A DNA stretch of 64,000 nucleotides from Micromonospora sp. CP22 (lineage in GTDB: Bacteria > Actinomycetota > Actinomycetes > Mycobacteriales > Micromonosporaceae): positions 26,236 through 90,235 of the forward strand of contig NZ_VCJO01000017.1 of assembly GCF_009712475.1 (NCBI RefSeq). The letters run 5' to 3'. Below are positions 14,922 to 23,555 of the stretch, in pieces (the first letter of the stretch is position 1; every line of letters begins with the position of its first letter). Below the pieces are notes generated by a model. The model was not told where the DNA came from, ran no database searches, and saw only the letters and a program-made list of their open reading frames with translations. Position numbers and translations under genes: made by a program.

Positions 14922-16562
14922 GTGGGCAACGACCTCGTCGTACCGGCGATCGTGGCGGTCACGCTGATCACCGTCGCCATCGGTTTCTACGGGCTGCGGC
15001 TGGCCCGCACCACCTCCGATTTCCTGGTCGCCTCCCGGGTGGTCAGCCCCACCTGGAACGCCGCCGCGATCGGCGGCGAGTACCTCTCGGCGGCGAGTTT
15101 CCTCGGCGTCGCCGGGTTGATCCTCAAGTACGGCGTGGACGTGCTCTGGTATCCGGTCGGGTTCGCCGCCGGCTATCTGGCACTGCTGCTGTTCGTGGCC
15201 GCGCCGCTGCGCCGATCCGGTGCGTTCACCCTGCCCGATTTCTGCGAGCTGCGGCTCGGATCCCGCCGGCTACGGACGCTGGCCACCATCTTCGTGATCT
15301 TCATCGGCTGGCTCTACCTGGTGCCGCAGCTCCAGGGCGCCGGCCTGACGCTGGCCACCCTGACCGGCTCGCCGTACCCGATCGGCGCGCTGGTGGTGGG
15401 CGCTGTGGTGACCGCGAACGTGGCGCTCGGTGGGATGCGCGCGGTCACCTTCGTGCAGGCGTTTCAGTACTGGCTCAAGCTGACCGCGCTGGCCCTACCA
15501 GCGATCTTCCTGGCCCTCCAGTGGCAGGCCGACGGCCGCCCGGCGGTGACCCCGCCCGACGGTGCCACGTTCCGGACGGCGACCACCGTCGTGGTCGAGC
15601 AGCGTGCCGTGCTCACCCTGGGCGACGGTCAGACCCTGGAGGTACGCCCCGGCGACGAGCTGAGCTTCGCCGAGGGTGAGCCGGTTCCGGAGGTCTCCGG
15701 CGTCGCCAACGGGGCCACCGACTGGCTGCTGCCCAGCGACGCGGGTTCCGACGACCGAGGGCTGTTCGCCACGTACTCGCTGATCCTGGCGACGTTCCTG
15801 GGCACCATGGGGCTGCCGCACGTCCTGGTGCGCTTCTACACCAATCCCGACGGGGCCGCCGCCCGCCGGACCACCCTGGTGGTGCTGGCCCTGGTCGGCG
15901 TCTTCTACCTGCTGCCCACGATCTACGGCGTGCTGGGTCGGATCTACACGCCACAACTGCTGGTCACCGGGCAGACCGACGCGGTGGTGGTGCTGCTGCC
16001 GGAAGCGGCGCTCGGTGCCGGGACGACCGGTCGCCTGCTGGCCGCGTTGGTCGCCGCCGGAGCGTTCGCGGCATTCCTGTCCACCTCGTCCGGGCTGCTC
16101 ACCAGCGTCGCCGGAGTGATCTCCACCGACGTACTCGGCCGGGGCTCGGTACGCGGCTTCCGGCTGGCCACGGTGATCGCCGGGGTGGTGCCGATGGTCC
16201 TCGCCCTCAACGTCTCCGGGATGGACGTCTCGCAGGTGGTGGGGTTGGCGTTCGCCGTCGCCGCGTCCAGCTTCTGCCCGCTGCTGGTGCTCGGCATCTG
16301 GTGGCGGGGCCTCACCGACGCGGGTGCCGCCGCCGGCATCCTGGTCGGCGGCGGCGCTGCCGTGACGTCGGTCCTGGTCACCGTCCTCGGTCCGGCCCTG
16401 ACCGGCTGGCCGGCCTCCCTCATCGCTCAGCCGGCCGCCTGGACGGTGCCGTTGGCCTTCACGGTGATGGTCGCGGTCTCCCTGGCCACCCGACGCCGCG
16501 CCCCGACCGACGTCGGCCGCACCATGCTCCGGCTGCACGCTCCCGACGCCCTGCGATCGTGA
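14922..16562 (+). CDS. Sodium:solute symporter, acetate/monocarboxylate (ActP/MctC) type
   Basis: Inner-membrane symporter of the SSS family that uses Na+ or H+ to import a small carboxylate. The 546-residue protein has about 13 hydrophobic helices and shows TTSDFLVASRVVSPTWNAAA, GGEYLSAASFLGVAGLI, YPVGFAAGYL and SGLLTSVAGVISTDVL, all typical of the ActP group. A soluble segment of about 70 residues (about 200-270) interrupts the membrane core, a feature of actinobacterial members. GTG 14922 follows the previous stop by one base. With the LytS/LytTR pair directly upstream, the unit looks like a substrate-induced uptake system. Confidence 0.9.
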   Translation: MGNDLVVPAIVAVTLITVAIGFYGLRLARTTSDFLVASRVVSPTWNAAAIGGEYLSAASFLGVAGLILKYGVDVLWYPVGFAAGYLALLLFVAAPLRRSGAFTLPDFCELRLGSRRLRTLATIFVIFIGWLYLVPQLQGAGLTLATLTGSPYPIGALVVGAVVTANVALGGMRAVTFVQAFQYWLKLTALALPAIFLALQWQADGRPAVTPPDGATFRTATTVVVEQRAVLTLGDGQTLEVRPGDELSFAEGEPVPEVSGVANGATDWLLPSDAGSDDRGLFATYSLILATFLGTMGLPHVLVRFYTNPDGAAARRTTLVVLALVGVFYLLPTIYGVLGRIYTPQLLVTGQTDAVVVLLPEAALGAGTTGRLLAALVAAGAFAAFLSTSSGLLTSVAGVISTDVLGRGSVRGFRLATVIAGVVPMVLALNVSGMDVSQVVGLAFAVAASSFCPLLVLGIWWRGLTDAGAAAGILVGGGAAVTSVLVTVLGPALTGWPASLIAQPAAWTVPLAFTVMVAVSLATRRRAPTDVGRTMLRLHAPDALRS

Positions 16563-16704
16563 GGGGCCCCGGTCACGCCGGATGGCGGCCCACCGGTGCC
16601 AGCCCCGGCCCGTCGGTGTGGGCACCGGGGTTCCGCTGCGCCTCCAACTCGGGGATGAGCTGCGGATCCTCCTCCGGTCGGGCGGCGAGCTGGTCGAGAC
16701 CGGA

Positions 16705-16710
16705 TACGGT
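16705..16710 (+). promoter_or_regulatory. -10 hexamer, leaderless start of ABC exporter operon
   Basis: TACGGT ends 7 nt before ATG 16718. Confidence 0.45.
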
Positions 16711-16717
16711 CGGGCGC

Positions 16718-17482
16718 ATGACTGGAGAGCACCCGGCGCTGGCGCTACGTGGCCTGGCAAAGAGCTTCGACGGCAAGGTCGCGGTGAACGGCGTGAATCT
16801 TGACGTGCCGGCCGGATCCTTCTACGGGCTGCTCGGCCCGAACGGTGCCGGCAAGACCACCACCCTGTCGATGGCGGTCGGTCTGCTGCGGCCCGACGCG
16901 GGCGGCGCGTGGGTGCTCGGCCACGACGTGTGGGCCGACCCGGTCACCGCGAAGCAGTTGCTCGGCGTCATGCCGGACGGGGTACGCCTCTTCGACCGGC
17001 TCACCGGCGCGGAGCTGCTGGCGTACCACGGCCTGCTGCGCGGCATGGAACCGGACGTGGTCGACCAGCGGGCGGCGGAGCTGCTCGACGTGCTGGCCCT
17101 CGCCGACGCCGGTCGGACCCTGGTGGTGGACTACTCCGCCGGTATGAAGAAGAAGATCGGTCTGGCCTGCGCGCTGCTCCACGGGCCCCGACTGCTGGTG
17201 CTTGACGAACCGTTCGAGGCGGTCGACCCGGTCTCGGCGGCGCTGATCCGGGACATCCTCCAGCGGTACGTGACCGGTGGCGGGACGGTGGTCTTCTCCA
17301 GCCACGTCATGGAGGTCGTGCAACGGCTCTGCACCCACGTGGCGATCCTCGCCGAGGGCATCATCAAGCGGGTCGGCACGCTGGAGCAGGTACGCGGCGA
17401 CCGCTCGCTGGAGGAGGTCTTCGTCGAGGTGGTCGGCGGGCGCACCGCCACCGGTGAGGAGTTGGCGTGGCTGGCCCAGTGA
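16718..17482 (+). CDS. ABC transporter ATP-binding protein
   Basis: Nucleotide-binding subunit of an ABC exporter. The 254-residue protein contains Walker A GPNGAGKTTT (about 41-50), the Q-loop region, a variant signature YSAGMKKKIGLACALL in place of LSGGQ, Walker B LLVLDEPFEAVDP and the switch His in FSSHVME. The YSxGMxxK signature is common in ABC-2-type exporters. ATG 16718 is preferred; the longer open frame runs back through the symporter gene and is discarded. The permease gene overlaps its end. The substrate is unknown. Confidence 0.92.
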   Translation: MTGEHPALALRGLAKSFDGKVAVNGVNLDVPAGSFYGLLGPNGAGKTTTLSMAVGLLRPDAGGAWVLGHDVWADPVTAKQLLGVMPDGVRLFDRLTGAELLAYHGLLRGMEPDVVDQRAAELLDVLALADAGRTLVVDYSAGMKKKIGLACALLHGPRLLVLDEPFEAVDPVSAALIRDILQRYVTGGGTVVFSSHVMEVVQRLCTHVAILAEGIIKRVGTLEQVRGDRSLEEVFVEVVGGRTATGEELAWLAQ

Positions 17483-19158
17483 CCACACCGGCCGCCCAGG
17501 CGCGGCCGGTCTCGGCGCGTCACTTCGTCCGGCTCAAGCTGCGGGTGATGGGCAACAACTTCCGCGGTCAGGGTTGGCGGGTGGCGCTGTTCCTGGTCGG
17601 CTCGCTGCTCGGGCTCTGGTTCGCGGTCGGCGCCTTCTTCGGCCTGGCGGCGCCCGGCCTGATCGGCAACGACCGGTACGCCCTGATGATCGCCGCGTTC
17701 GCCGGCGGGCTGATGGTGCTCGGTTGGCTGGTGCTGCCCCTGGTCTTCTTCGGCGTCGACGAGACACTCGACCCGGCCCGGTTCGCCCTGCTGCCACTGC
17801 CCCGCCGCACCCTGGTCATCGGGTTGTTCGCGGCGGCACTGGTGAGCGTACCCACGGTCGCGGTGCTGCTCGCGCTCTCCGGCCTGGTGGTCACCGCCGG
17901 GGTGTTCGGCGGCTGGTCGGCCGCCCTGGTCGCCGCCGTCGGCGTGGTCTGCGGGCTGCTTCTCTGCGTCGCCGGTGCCCGAGCGTTGACCAGCGCGTTC
18001 GCCTCCATGCTCCGGTCCCGCCGGGTTCGTGACCTGGCCGCCGTGCTGCTCGCGGTGGTGGCCGCGCTGCTCGGGCCGTTGCAGATCGCCGGTGTGGCCG
18101 CGATCCAGGACACCGACTGGGACCGGCTGACCGGCTTGGCGACGGTGATCGGCTGGACTCCCCTCGGCGCCCCCTGGACGGCGGGCATCGACGTGGCGCA
18201 GGGCCGGGCCTGGGCGGCACCCCTGAAGCTGCTGATCACCATCGCCACGATCGTCGCGCTGCTGGCCTGGTGGTCGCGCTCGCTGGAGTCGGCGATGACG
18301 GGCGTGGCCAGCAGCGGGCCGAACCGGGCGAAGCCCGAGGTCACCGGCGCGGTGGTGGCCCAGCTCTTTCCCCGGGCCGCCGGCTGGCTGCGGCGGGACC
18401 GGTTCGGTGCCCTGGTCGCCCGCGAGGCCCGCTACTGGTGGCGGGACGCGCGACGGCGAGCCAACCTGATCACCGTCGCGGTGGTCGGTCTCTTCGTGCC
18501 GGTGATGGTCAACTTCGGTGGGCAGGGTTTCTCGTTCGACAGCACGGAGGGCTTCACCCCTGCCGGCAGTTCGTCGCCGGTCCTGGCCAGCCTCTCCATG
18601 GTCTTCGTCGGCCTGCTCGCCGCGGTGACCCTGGCCAACCAGTTCGGTTTCGACGGCAGCGCGTACGCGGCCAACGTGGTGGCCGGCGTGCCCGGCCGGC
18701 TGGAGCTGCGCGCCCGGATCACCGCCTTCTCGCTCTACATCCTTCCGATGCTGGCGGTGGTCGCGGTGGTGATCGCGCTGGTGCTGGGCGAGCCGACGTG
18801 GATCGGGCTCATGGCGGGTGCGCTGGTCGCCACCTACGGTGTCGGGCTGGCGGTCAACTCGTTCGTCTCCGTGCTGGGCGCGTACTCGTTGCCGGAGACC
18901 AGTAACCCCTTCGCGATGAACAGTGGCGCCGGGGTGGTGAAGGGGCTGCTGACCCTGCTGGCCATGGCCGCCACCGCCGCGCTCGCCGTGCCGATGGTGG
19001 TCGCCGCGGCGCTGCTCGACGACGTCTGGCTCTGGCTGGGCCTGCCGCTGGGCCTCGCGTACGGCGTCGGCGCGGCGCTGCTCGGCGTCCACCTGGCCGG
19101 CGACGTGCTGGACCGCCGACAGCCCGAACTCCTCGCCCTGGTCACCCCCCGCCGCTGA
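17467..19158 (+). CDS. ABC transporter permease, large membrane protein
   Basis: Membrane partner of the ATPase upstream. The 563-residue protein has about 12 to 14 predicted helices in two halves, separated by a basic cytoplasmic region near residues 280-330 (including VAREARYWWRDARRR). No extracytoplasmic binding protein is encoded nearby, so export is more likely than import. GTG 17467 has GAGGAG five bases upstream and overlaps the ATPase gene by 16 nt; GTG 17479 at the GTGA junction is a weaker alternative. The cargo cannot be inferred. The stop codon lies inside the stem of a long terminator hairpin. Confidence 0.85.
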   Translation: MAGPVTTPAAQARPVSARHFVRLKLRVMGNNFRGQGWRVALFLVGSLLGLWFAVGAFFGLAAPGLIGNDRYALMIAAFAGGLMVLGWLVLPLVFFGVDETLDPARFALLPLPRRTLVIGLFAAALVSVPTVAVLLALSGLVVTAGVFGGWSAALVAAVGVVCGLLLCVAGARALTSAFASMLRSRRVRDLAAVLLAVVAALLGPLQIAGVAAIQDTDWDRLTGLATVIGWTPLGAPWTAGIDVAQGRAWAAPLKLLITIATIVALLAWWSRSLESAMTGVASSGPNRAKPEVTGAVVAQLFPRAAGWLRRDRFGALVAREARYWWRDARRRANLITVAVVGLFVPVMVNFGGQGFSFDSTEGFTPAGSSSPVLASLSMVFVGLLAAVTLANQFGFDGSAYAANVVAGVPGRLELRARITAFSLYILPMLAVVAVVIALVLGEPTWIGLMAGALVATYGVGLAVNSFVSVLGAYSLPETSNPFAMNSGAGVVKGLLTLLAMAATAALAVPMVVAAALLDDVWLWLGLPLGLAYGVGAALLGVHLAGDVLDRRQPELLALVTPRR

Positions 19159-19194
19159 CGCCGGGCGCGCCCTCGCCCGGCGTCAGCGGCGGGG
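19147..19194 (+). terminator. Strong hairpin terminator, 20-bp perfect stem
   Basis: Arms 19147-19166 and 19175-19194 pair perfectly around an 8-nt loop. The stem includes the last codons and TGA (19156-19158) of the ABC permease gene. No U-tract. Confidence 0.8.
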
Positions 19195-19257
19195 TGCACG
19201 GATGCGACACACCCCGACGTGGGGCTCCGGCCCGCGAACCGGATCCAGGGGGTCAGA

Positions 19258-19788
19258 ATGTTTCACGTGAATCATGAGCCGGGTGCCCGGATCCACCACA
19301 CCGACCCGTTCGCCGCGCCAGCCGACACGCGTTCGCCGGTGCGCCGGCTACGGGGGCGGCTCGCCGCGCCGGTGACGCTCTGGACGGCACCCGGCCCGGC
19401 CGGGCTGACGGTGTCGTCGACCCTGGTCGCCGAGGGCGAGCCGGGACGGCTGCTGGGCCTGCTCGACGCCGAGTCGGACCTGTGGGCGGCGGTCGAGGAG
19501 ACCGGCCGTTTCGCCGTGACACCGCTCGGCCCTCCGCACCGGCAGCTCGCCGACCGGTTCGCCGGTCTCTTCCCGTCGCCGGGCGGCCTCTTCGCCACCG
19601 GTGGGTGGCTCGACACGCCATACGGGCCGGTGCCGGACGACGCGGGTGGCTGGGCCGGTTGCCGTCTCGACGGTGCCCGGGAGTACGGGTGGGCCCTGCT
19701 GGTCGAGGCGACCATCGAGCGGGTGGAACTGGCCGACGAGGCCGAGCCGCTGCTGCACCACAGGGGGCGTTACCGGGAACTGGCGTGA
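19258..19788 (+). CDS. Flavin-reductase-like domain protein
   Basis: A 176-residue split-barrel protein resembling flavin reductase/flavoredoxin domains that bind FMN. Family-like segments are APVTLWTAPGPAGLTVSSTL (about 36-55), SDLWAAVEETGRFAVTPL (about 74-91), RQLADRFAG, and the closing HHRGRYREL. ATG 19258 has AGGGGG a few bases upstream; the frame could also begin at GTG 19219, but that codon lacks a site. The first codons overlap a parS-like palindrome. Whether it reduces flavin or only binds it as an oxygenase partner is unknown, and no oxygenase gene is adjacent. Confidence 0.8.
   Translation: MFHVNHEPGARIHHTDPFAAPADTRSPVRRLRGRLAAPVTLWTAPGPAGLTVSSTLVAEGEPGRLLGLLDAESDLWAAVEETGRFAVTPLGPPHRQLADRFAGLFPSPGGLFATGGWLDTPYGPVPDDAGGWAGCRLDGAREYGWALLVEATIERVELADEAEPLLHHRGRYRELA
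19259..19274. promoter_or_regulatory. parS-like ParB-binding site overlapping a start codon
   Basis: TGTTTCACGTGAATCA matches the bacterial parS consensus TGTTTCACGTGAAACA at 15 of 16 positions (mismatch at base 14). It covers the second base of ATG 19258 and the next five codons (Phe-His-Val-Asn-His). Confidence 0.55.
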
Positions 19789-19818
19789 CCATGACGACGA
19801 ATCACCCACCCGCTGCTC

Positions 19819-19824
19819 TAGGCT
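19819..19824 (+). promoter_or_regulatory. -10 hexamer, leaderless start of SDR gene
   Basis: TAGGCT ends 8 nt before ATG 19833. Confidence 0.5.
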
Positions 19825-19832
19825 GACCGGTC

Positions 19833-20807
19833 ATGAAGGTTGAGCAGCGCTTCGGTCCCGGTCACCGGGTCCTGGTCACCGGCGGTGCCGGTTTCGTTCC
19901 CTCACACCTGGTGGATTCGCTGGTCGAGCGCGGCTGCACGGTCGTCGCCCTCGACAACTTCGTCACCGGGTCCAAGGAAAACGTCGCCCACCTGCTCGAC
20001 ACCCCGACCTTCACCCTGGTGGAGGCAGACATCTCCGACGGGCTGCCCAGCCACCCGGCGTTGGCCGAGCGGTTCGACGCCATCCTGCACATGGCCTCAC
20101 CGGCCAGCCCGACCGACTTCGAGAAGCTGCCGGTCGAGATCCTGCGGGTCGGCTCGGTCGCCACCCTGCACCTGCTGGACCGTGCCGCCGCCGACGGCGC
20201 CCGGTTCCTGTTGGCCTCCACCTCCGAGGCGTACGGTGACCCGAAGGAGCACCCGCAGCGGGAGACCTACTGGGGCAACGTCAACCCGATCGGCGTGCGC
20301 AGCGTCTACGACGAGGCCAAGCGCTTCTCGGAGGCCGCGACGATGGCGTACCGCCGTAGTCGGGGCGTGGACACCGCGATCGTGCGCATCTTCAATACTT
20401 ACGGGCCGAGGATGCGGCCCGACGACGGACGCGCCATCCCGACCTTCATCTCCCAGGCGCTGCGCGGCGAACCGATCACCGTGCACGGCACCGGCAACCA
20501 GACCCGGTCCATCTGCTACGTCGCGGACCTGGTCCGGGGCATTCTGCTGCTGCTCGACTCGACCGAGGCCGGGCCGGTGAACTGCGGCACCGAGCACGAG
20601 ATGAGCATGCGGGAACTGGCCGAGACGATCGTGTCGCTCTGCGACAGCCAGTCGCAGGTGACGTATGTCACGCGCAGTGCGGACGACCCCGAGATGCGGC
20701 GACCGGATCTCACCCTGGCCCGGGAAACGCTCGGCTACGAGCCGACCGTCGCGCCCGAGGAGGGGCTGCGGCGCACCATCGAGCACTTCCGCCAGCGACT
20801 CGGGTAG
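19833..20807 (+). CDS. NAD-dependent sugar-nucleotide epimerase/decarboxylase (extended SDR)
   Basis: Extended short-chain dehydrogenase/reductase of 324 residues, most like UDP-glucuronate decarboxylase or NDP-glucose 4,6-dehydratase. The cofactor site is VTGGAGFVPSHLVDSL (about 15-30), in which the third glycine of GxxGxxG is replaced by Pro. The catalytic segment SVYDEAKRFSE holds the Tyr and Lys, and substrate-binding motifs include STSEAYGDPKEHPQ, IFNTYGPRMRPDDGRAIPTF and GTGNQTRSICYVADLVRG. The set RxPDDGRxxPxF is typical of the UXS group, suggesting UDP-xylose or a related pentose. It directly precedes wall-polymer LCP genes, which fits nucleotide-sugar supply for a surface glycan. Confidence 0.87.
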   Translation: MKVEQRFGPGHRVLVTGGAGFVPSHLVDSLVERGCTVVALDNFVTGSKENVAHLLDTPTFTLVEADISDGLPSHPALAERFDAILHMASPASPTDFEKLPVEILRVGSVATLHLLDRAAADGARFLLASTSEAYGDPKEHPQRETYWGNVNPIGVRSVYDEAKRFSEAATMAYRRSRGVDTAIVRIFNTYGPRMRPDDGRAIPTFISQALRGEPITVHGTGNQTRSICYVADLVRGILLLLDSTEAGPVNCGTEHEMSMRELAETIVSLCDSQSQVTYVTRSADDPEMRRPDLTLARETLGYEPTVAPEEGLRRTIEHFRQRLG

Positions 20808-20851
20808 GCCGCGCCGGCACCGCCATGAGGGCGTTGTTGGCTTGTGCTGCG

Positions 20852-20857
20852 TACATT
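20852..20857 (+). promoter_or_regulatory. -10 hexamer, leaderless start of first LCP gene
   Basis: TACATT ends 7 nt before ATG 20865. Confidence 0.5.
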
Positions 20858-20864
20858 GAGTGAC

Positions 20865-22091
20865 ATGTCAGCGACGTTTCCCGCCGTACTGCCGGTCCTT
20901 CGTCTGCCGCGCAGCGCCGGCCGGGCGGCGGTACCGGGCCCGGGACGCGGCAGCCGGGCCGGCGAGCCGTCCCAGACCCGGTGGTATCCCGCGTACGACG
21001 ATGAGCCGGTCCCGTCCGGCGGGCCAGGGGGCCCGCGTGGCCCGGTGGGCCCGGGTGGGCCCGGTGCTGGTCCTCCGGCGCGTCGGCGGGGACCGCACTG
21101 GCGTCGCATCGCGCTGGTGGCGGGCGTGGCCGTGCTGGTGCTGGCCCTGGTCGGCGGCGCGGGTGCCTGGTTCTACGCCCGCAGCCTCGACAACAACATG
21201 GCCCGCACCGACCCGTTCTCGGAGATCACCGGCGGTCGGCCGGCCAAGACCGTCGACGGCACGCTGAACATCCTGCTGGTGGGCACCGACTCACGGGATC
21301 CGGACGCACCGATGGACCGGGCCGGCGAGTGGCGGGCCGACACGATCATCATCATGCACATCCCCGCCGACCACCAGCAGGCATATCTGGTCTCCATTCC
21401 ACGTGACCTGTACGTGCCGATCCCGGAGAGCGCCGGGGCGGGCTGCGAGACGGGCCAACGACGCAAGATCAACGCTGCCTTCGCGTTCGGTGGGCTGCCG
21501 CTGGCGGTACGCACCGTCGAGTGCTTCACCGACGTGCACATCGACCACGTGATGGCCATCGACTTCGCCGGGTTCAAGCAGGTCACCGACGCCCTCGGCG
21601 GGGTGGACCTGGAGGTGGAGCGGACCATCACCTCGATCCACAAGCCGTATCGCAAGTTCACCAAGGGCACCAACCACATGAACGGCACCGAGGCCCTGGA
21701 CTGGATCCGCCAGCGCAAGCAGTTCCCGGACGGTGACTTCGCCCGGATGCGCCACCAGCAGGACTTCCTCCGGGCCCTGATGGACAAGGCGGCGAGCACG
21801 GGCACACTGACCAACCCGAAGAAGCTCAACGCCTTCCTCCGGTCGGTCACCGACGCGGTCACCGTCGACCAGGGCTTCTCGCTCACCGACATGGCGGTGC
21901 AGTTCCGCAACCTGCGGGGCGAGAACCTGACCTTCGTCACCAGCCCTCACCTGGGCAGCCAGACCATCAACGGCGAGTCGGTGGTGGTCTCCGACCGGGA
22001 GAAGGCCCTGACCCTGTACCGGGCGATAACGGCGGACACCATGGCCGACTGGATGCGGGCCAACAAACCGACGACCACCGGCAACGGCTGA
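20865..22091 (+). CDS. LytR-CpsA-Psr (LCP) family wall-polymer ligase, copy 1
   Basis: LCP proteins transfer lipid-linked glycopolymers to peptidoglycan at the outer face of the membrane. This 408-residue copy has a Pro/Gly-rich cytoplasmic N-terminus, one membrane helix at about 81-103, and an extracellular LCP domain. Active-site features are LLVGTDSR, the Asp/Arg-rich RADTIIIMHIP, YLVSIPRDLYVPIP, and DALGGVDLEVERTI. WIRQRKQFPDGDFARMRHQQ is the conserved Arg cluster that binds the pyrophosphate. ATG 20865 is supported by the upstream -10; the frame could extend to 20844. Only one LCP domain and no LytR_C extension are seen. Confidence 0.92.
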   Translation: MSATFPAVLPVLRLPRSAGRAAVPGPGRGSRAGEPSQTRWYPAYDDEPVPSGGPGGPRGPVGPGGPGAGPPARRRGPHWRRIALVAGVAVLVLALVGGAGAWFYARSLDNNMARTDPFSEITGGRPAKTVDGTLNILLVGTDSRDPDAPMDRAGEWRADTIIIMHIPADHQQAYLVSIPRDLYVPIPESAGAGCETGQRRKINAAFAFGGLPLAVRTVECFTDVHIDHVMAIDFAGFKQVTDALGGVDLEVERTITSIHKPYRKFTKGTNHMNGTEALDWIRQRKQFPDGDFARMRHQQDFLRALMDKAASTGTLTNPKKLNAFLRSVTDAVTVDQGFSLTDMAVQFRNLRGENLTFVTSPHLGSQTINGESVVVSDREKALTLYRAITADTMADWMRANKPTTTGNG

Positions 22092-22111
22092 TCACGGCCG
22101 AGTAGGCGAGG

Positions 22112-22151
22112 AATAGTCGATCGGCTGATTTGTTCTGGCCGATCGGCTATT
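22112..22151. terminator. Hairpin between LCP genes 1 and 2
   Basis: A 13-bp stem (22112-22124 with 22139-22151, one G-U type pair) and 14-nt loop, 20 nt after the first LCP stop. It also contains CGATCGGCT twice as direct repeats 22 bases apart (22118-22126, 22140-22148), so it might instead be an operator for the gene at 22266. Confidence 0.5.
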
Positions 22152-22265
22152 TCAGCAGGATGTCGCGGCAAAGAACGCGAATTGGGCACCAGGTGAACTC
22201 GCCACCACGGGAACGCGAACGTAAAGTGTTCCCGCCCCCCTCTGCGAACACGAACTGGAGCACGC

Positions 22266-23453
22266 ATGCCGGTTCACAGCCCCTCACTGCTTGAGCCGTC
22301 GCACGCGTCCGCAGCCCCACCCACCGCGCCGGACGGAGGTTCCGGCAAGTCCGGCAAGAAGCGCACCCGACGCAAGGACCCGCTCTGGGCCCGACTCACC
22401 GTGATCTTCGGTGCCGCGTTGATGATGACCAGTGGCGTGGCGATCGTCGGTAGCAAGGCGGTCATCAGCCAGGCCACCGGCAACATCGCCCAGCGCAACC
22501 TGCTCGGCGACGCGAGCAAGACCACCGAGGAGGGTGGGGCCGACCTCAAGGGCCCGATCGACATGCTGCTGCTCGGGGTCGATGCCCGGGAGCGGTGGGC
22601 CGCCGACGACGTACGCGCGGACAGCATCATCGTGTTGCACATCCCGGCCACTCACGACCAGGCGTACCTGATCTCGATCCCGCGCGACACCGAGGCGCGG
22701 ATCCCGCCCTTCGAGAAGACCGGTTACCGGGGCGGCGTCGGCAAGATCAACTCCGCGTTCCAGGCCGGTGCGCAGAACGGCGGCGGCTGGGAGGGCGGCG
22801 CCCAGCTGATGGCACAGACCATCAAGGAGATGACCGGCGTCAGCTTCGACGGCGCGGCCATCATCAACTTCGGCGGCTTCAAGAAGGTGATCGACGCCCT
22901 GGGCTCGGTGCGTATCTGCCCGAAGCAGGACGTCAAGTCGATCCACATGTCGTACGTCGACGGCAAGCCGATGTGGAACGCGGACGCCAAGAAGACCGGC
23001 AAGCCGCGTACCCCGGTGGTGCACAAGAAGGGCTGCCAGGAGATGGAGGGCTGGGCTGCCCTGGACTTCTCCCGCCAGCGGTACGGCCTGAAGAACAGCG
23101 ACTACGACCGCCAGCAGAACCAGCAGCAGCTGATCAAGGCGATGGCCAAGAAGGCCACCCAGAACGGCAGCCTCACCAACCCGGTGAAGTTGAACGAGCT
23201 GGTCAAGGCGGCCGGTCAGGCGTTCATCCTGGACACCGGCGGCGTCTCGATCGAGGACTTCGTCTTCACCATGCGCGGGGTCACCGGGAACGAGCTGATC
23301 ATGCTGAAGACCAACGGTGGCACGTACAACGCCAAGGGCAACGGCAACGAGGCGCTCAGCGAGCAGACCCTGGACATGTTCCGGGCGGTTCGCAAGGACA
23401 AGCTCGCCGAGTTCGTCTTCTACAACCCCGAGGTGATCTCCTCCCGCAAGTGA
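22266..23453 (+). CDS. LCP family wall-polymer ligase, copy 2
   Basis: Second LCP protein, 395 residues, with a basic N-terminal segment (KSGKKRTRRKD) before one membrane helix at about 42-64. The LCP domain shows DMLLLGVDARERWAADDVRA, YLISIPRDTEARIPP, KINSAFQAG, a Cys pair (RICPKQD and KKGCQEME) likely forming a disulfide outside the cell, and the pyrophosphate-binding DFSRQRYGLKNSDYDRQQNQ. It is more Lys-rich than its neighbours. ATG 22266 has GGAG about 7 nt upstream. The 174-base gap before it and the hairpin there suggest its own promoter, separate from copy 1. Confidence 0.92.
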   Translation: MPVHSPSLLEPSHASAAPPTAPDGGSGKSGKKRTRRKDPLWARLTVIFGAALMMTSGVAIVGSKAVISQATGNIAQRNLLGDASKTTEEGGADLKGPIDMLLLGVDARERWAADDVRADSIIVLHIPATHDQAYLISIPRDTEARIPPFEKTGYRGGVGKINSAFQAGAQNGGGWEGGAQLMAQTIKEMTGVSFDGAAIINFGGFKKVIDALGSVRICPKQDVKSIHMSYVDGKPMWNADAKKTGKPRTPVVHKKGCQEMEGWAALDFSRQRYGLKNSDYDRQQNQQQLIKAMAKKATQNGSLTNPVKLNELVKAAGQAFILDTGGVSIEDFVFTMRGVTGNELIMLKTNGGTYNAKGNGNEALSEQTLDMFRAVRKDKLAEFVFYNPEVISSRK

Positions 23454-23555
23454 CCGGCAGGAGCATCACGGATAGCCGAAACCGCCGTCACGATGAGTGG
23501 ACCTTCCGTAGCCTGATGTGAGCCACATTCACGTCAGGCCCACGGGAGGGACGTC

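Noticed and set aside
17131..19092. 653-residue minus-strand open frame
   Set aside because: Antisense to the ABC permease gene, with low-complexity Gln/Arg/Gly content and no motif; the plus-strand gene has clear membrane helices.
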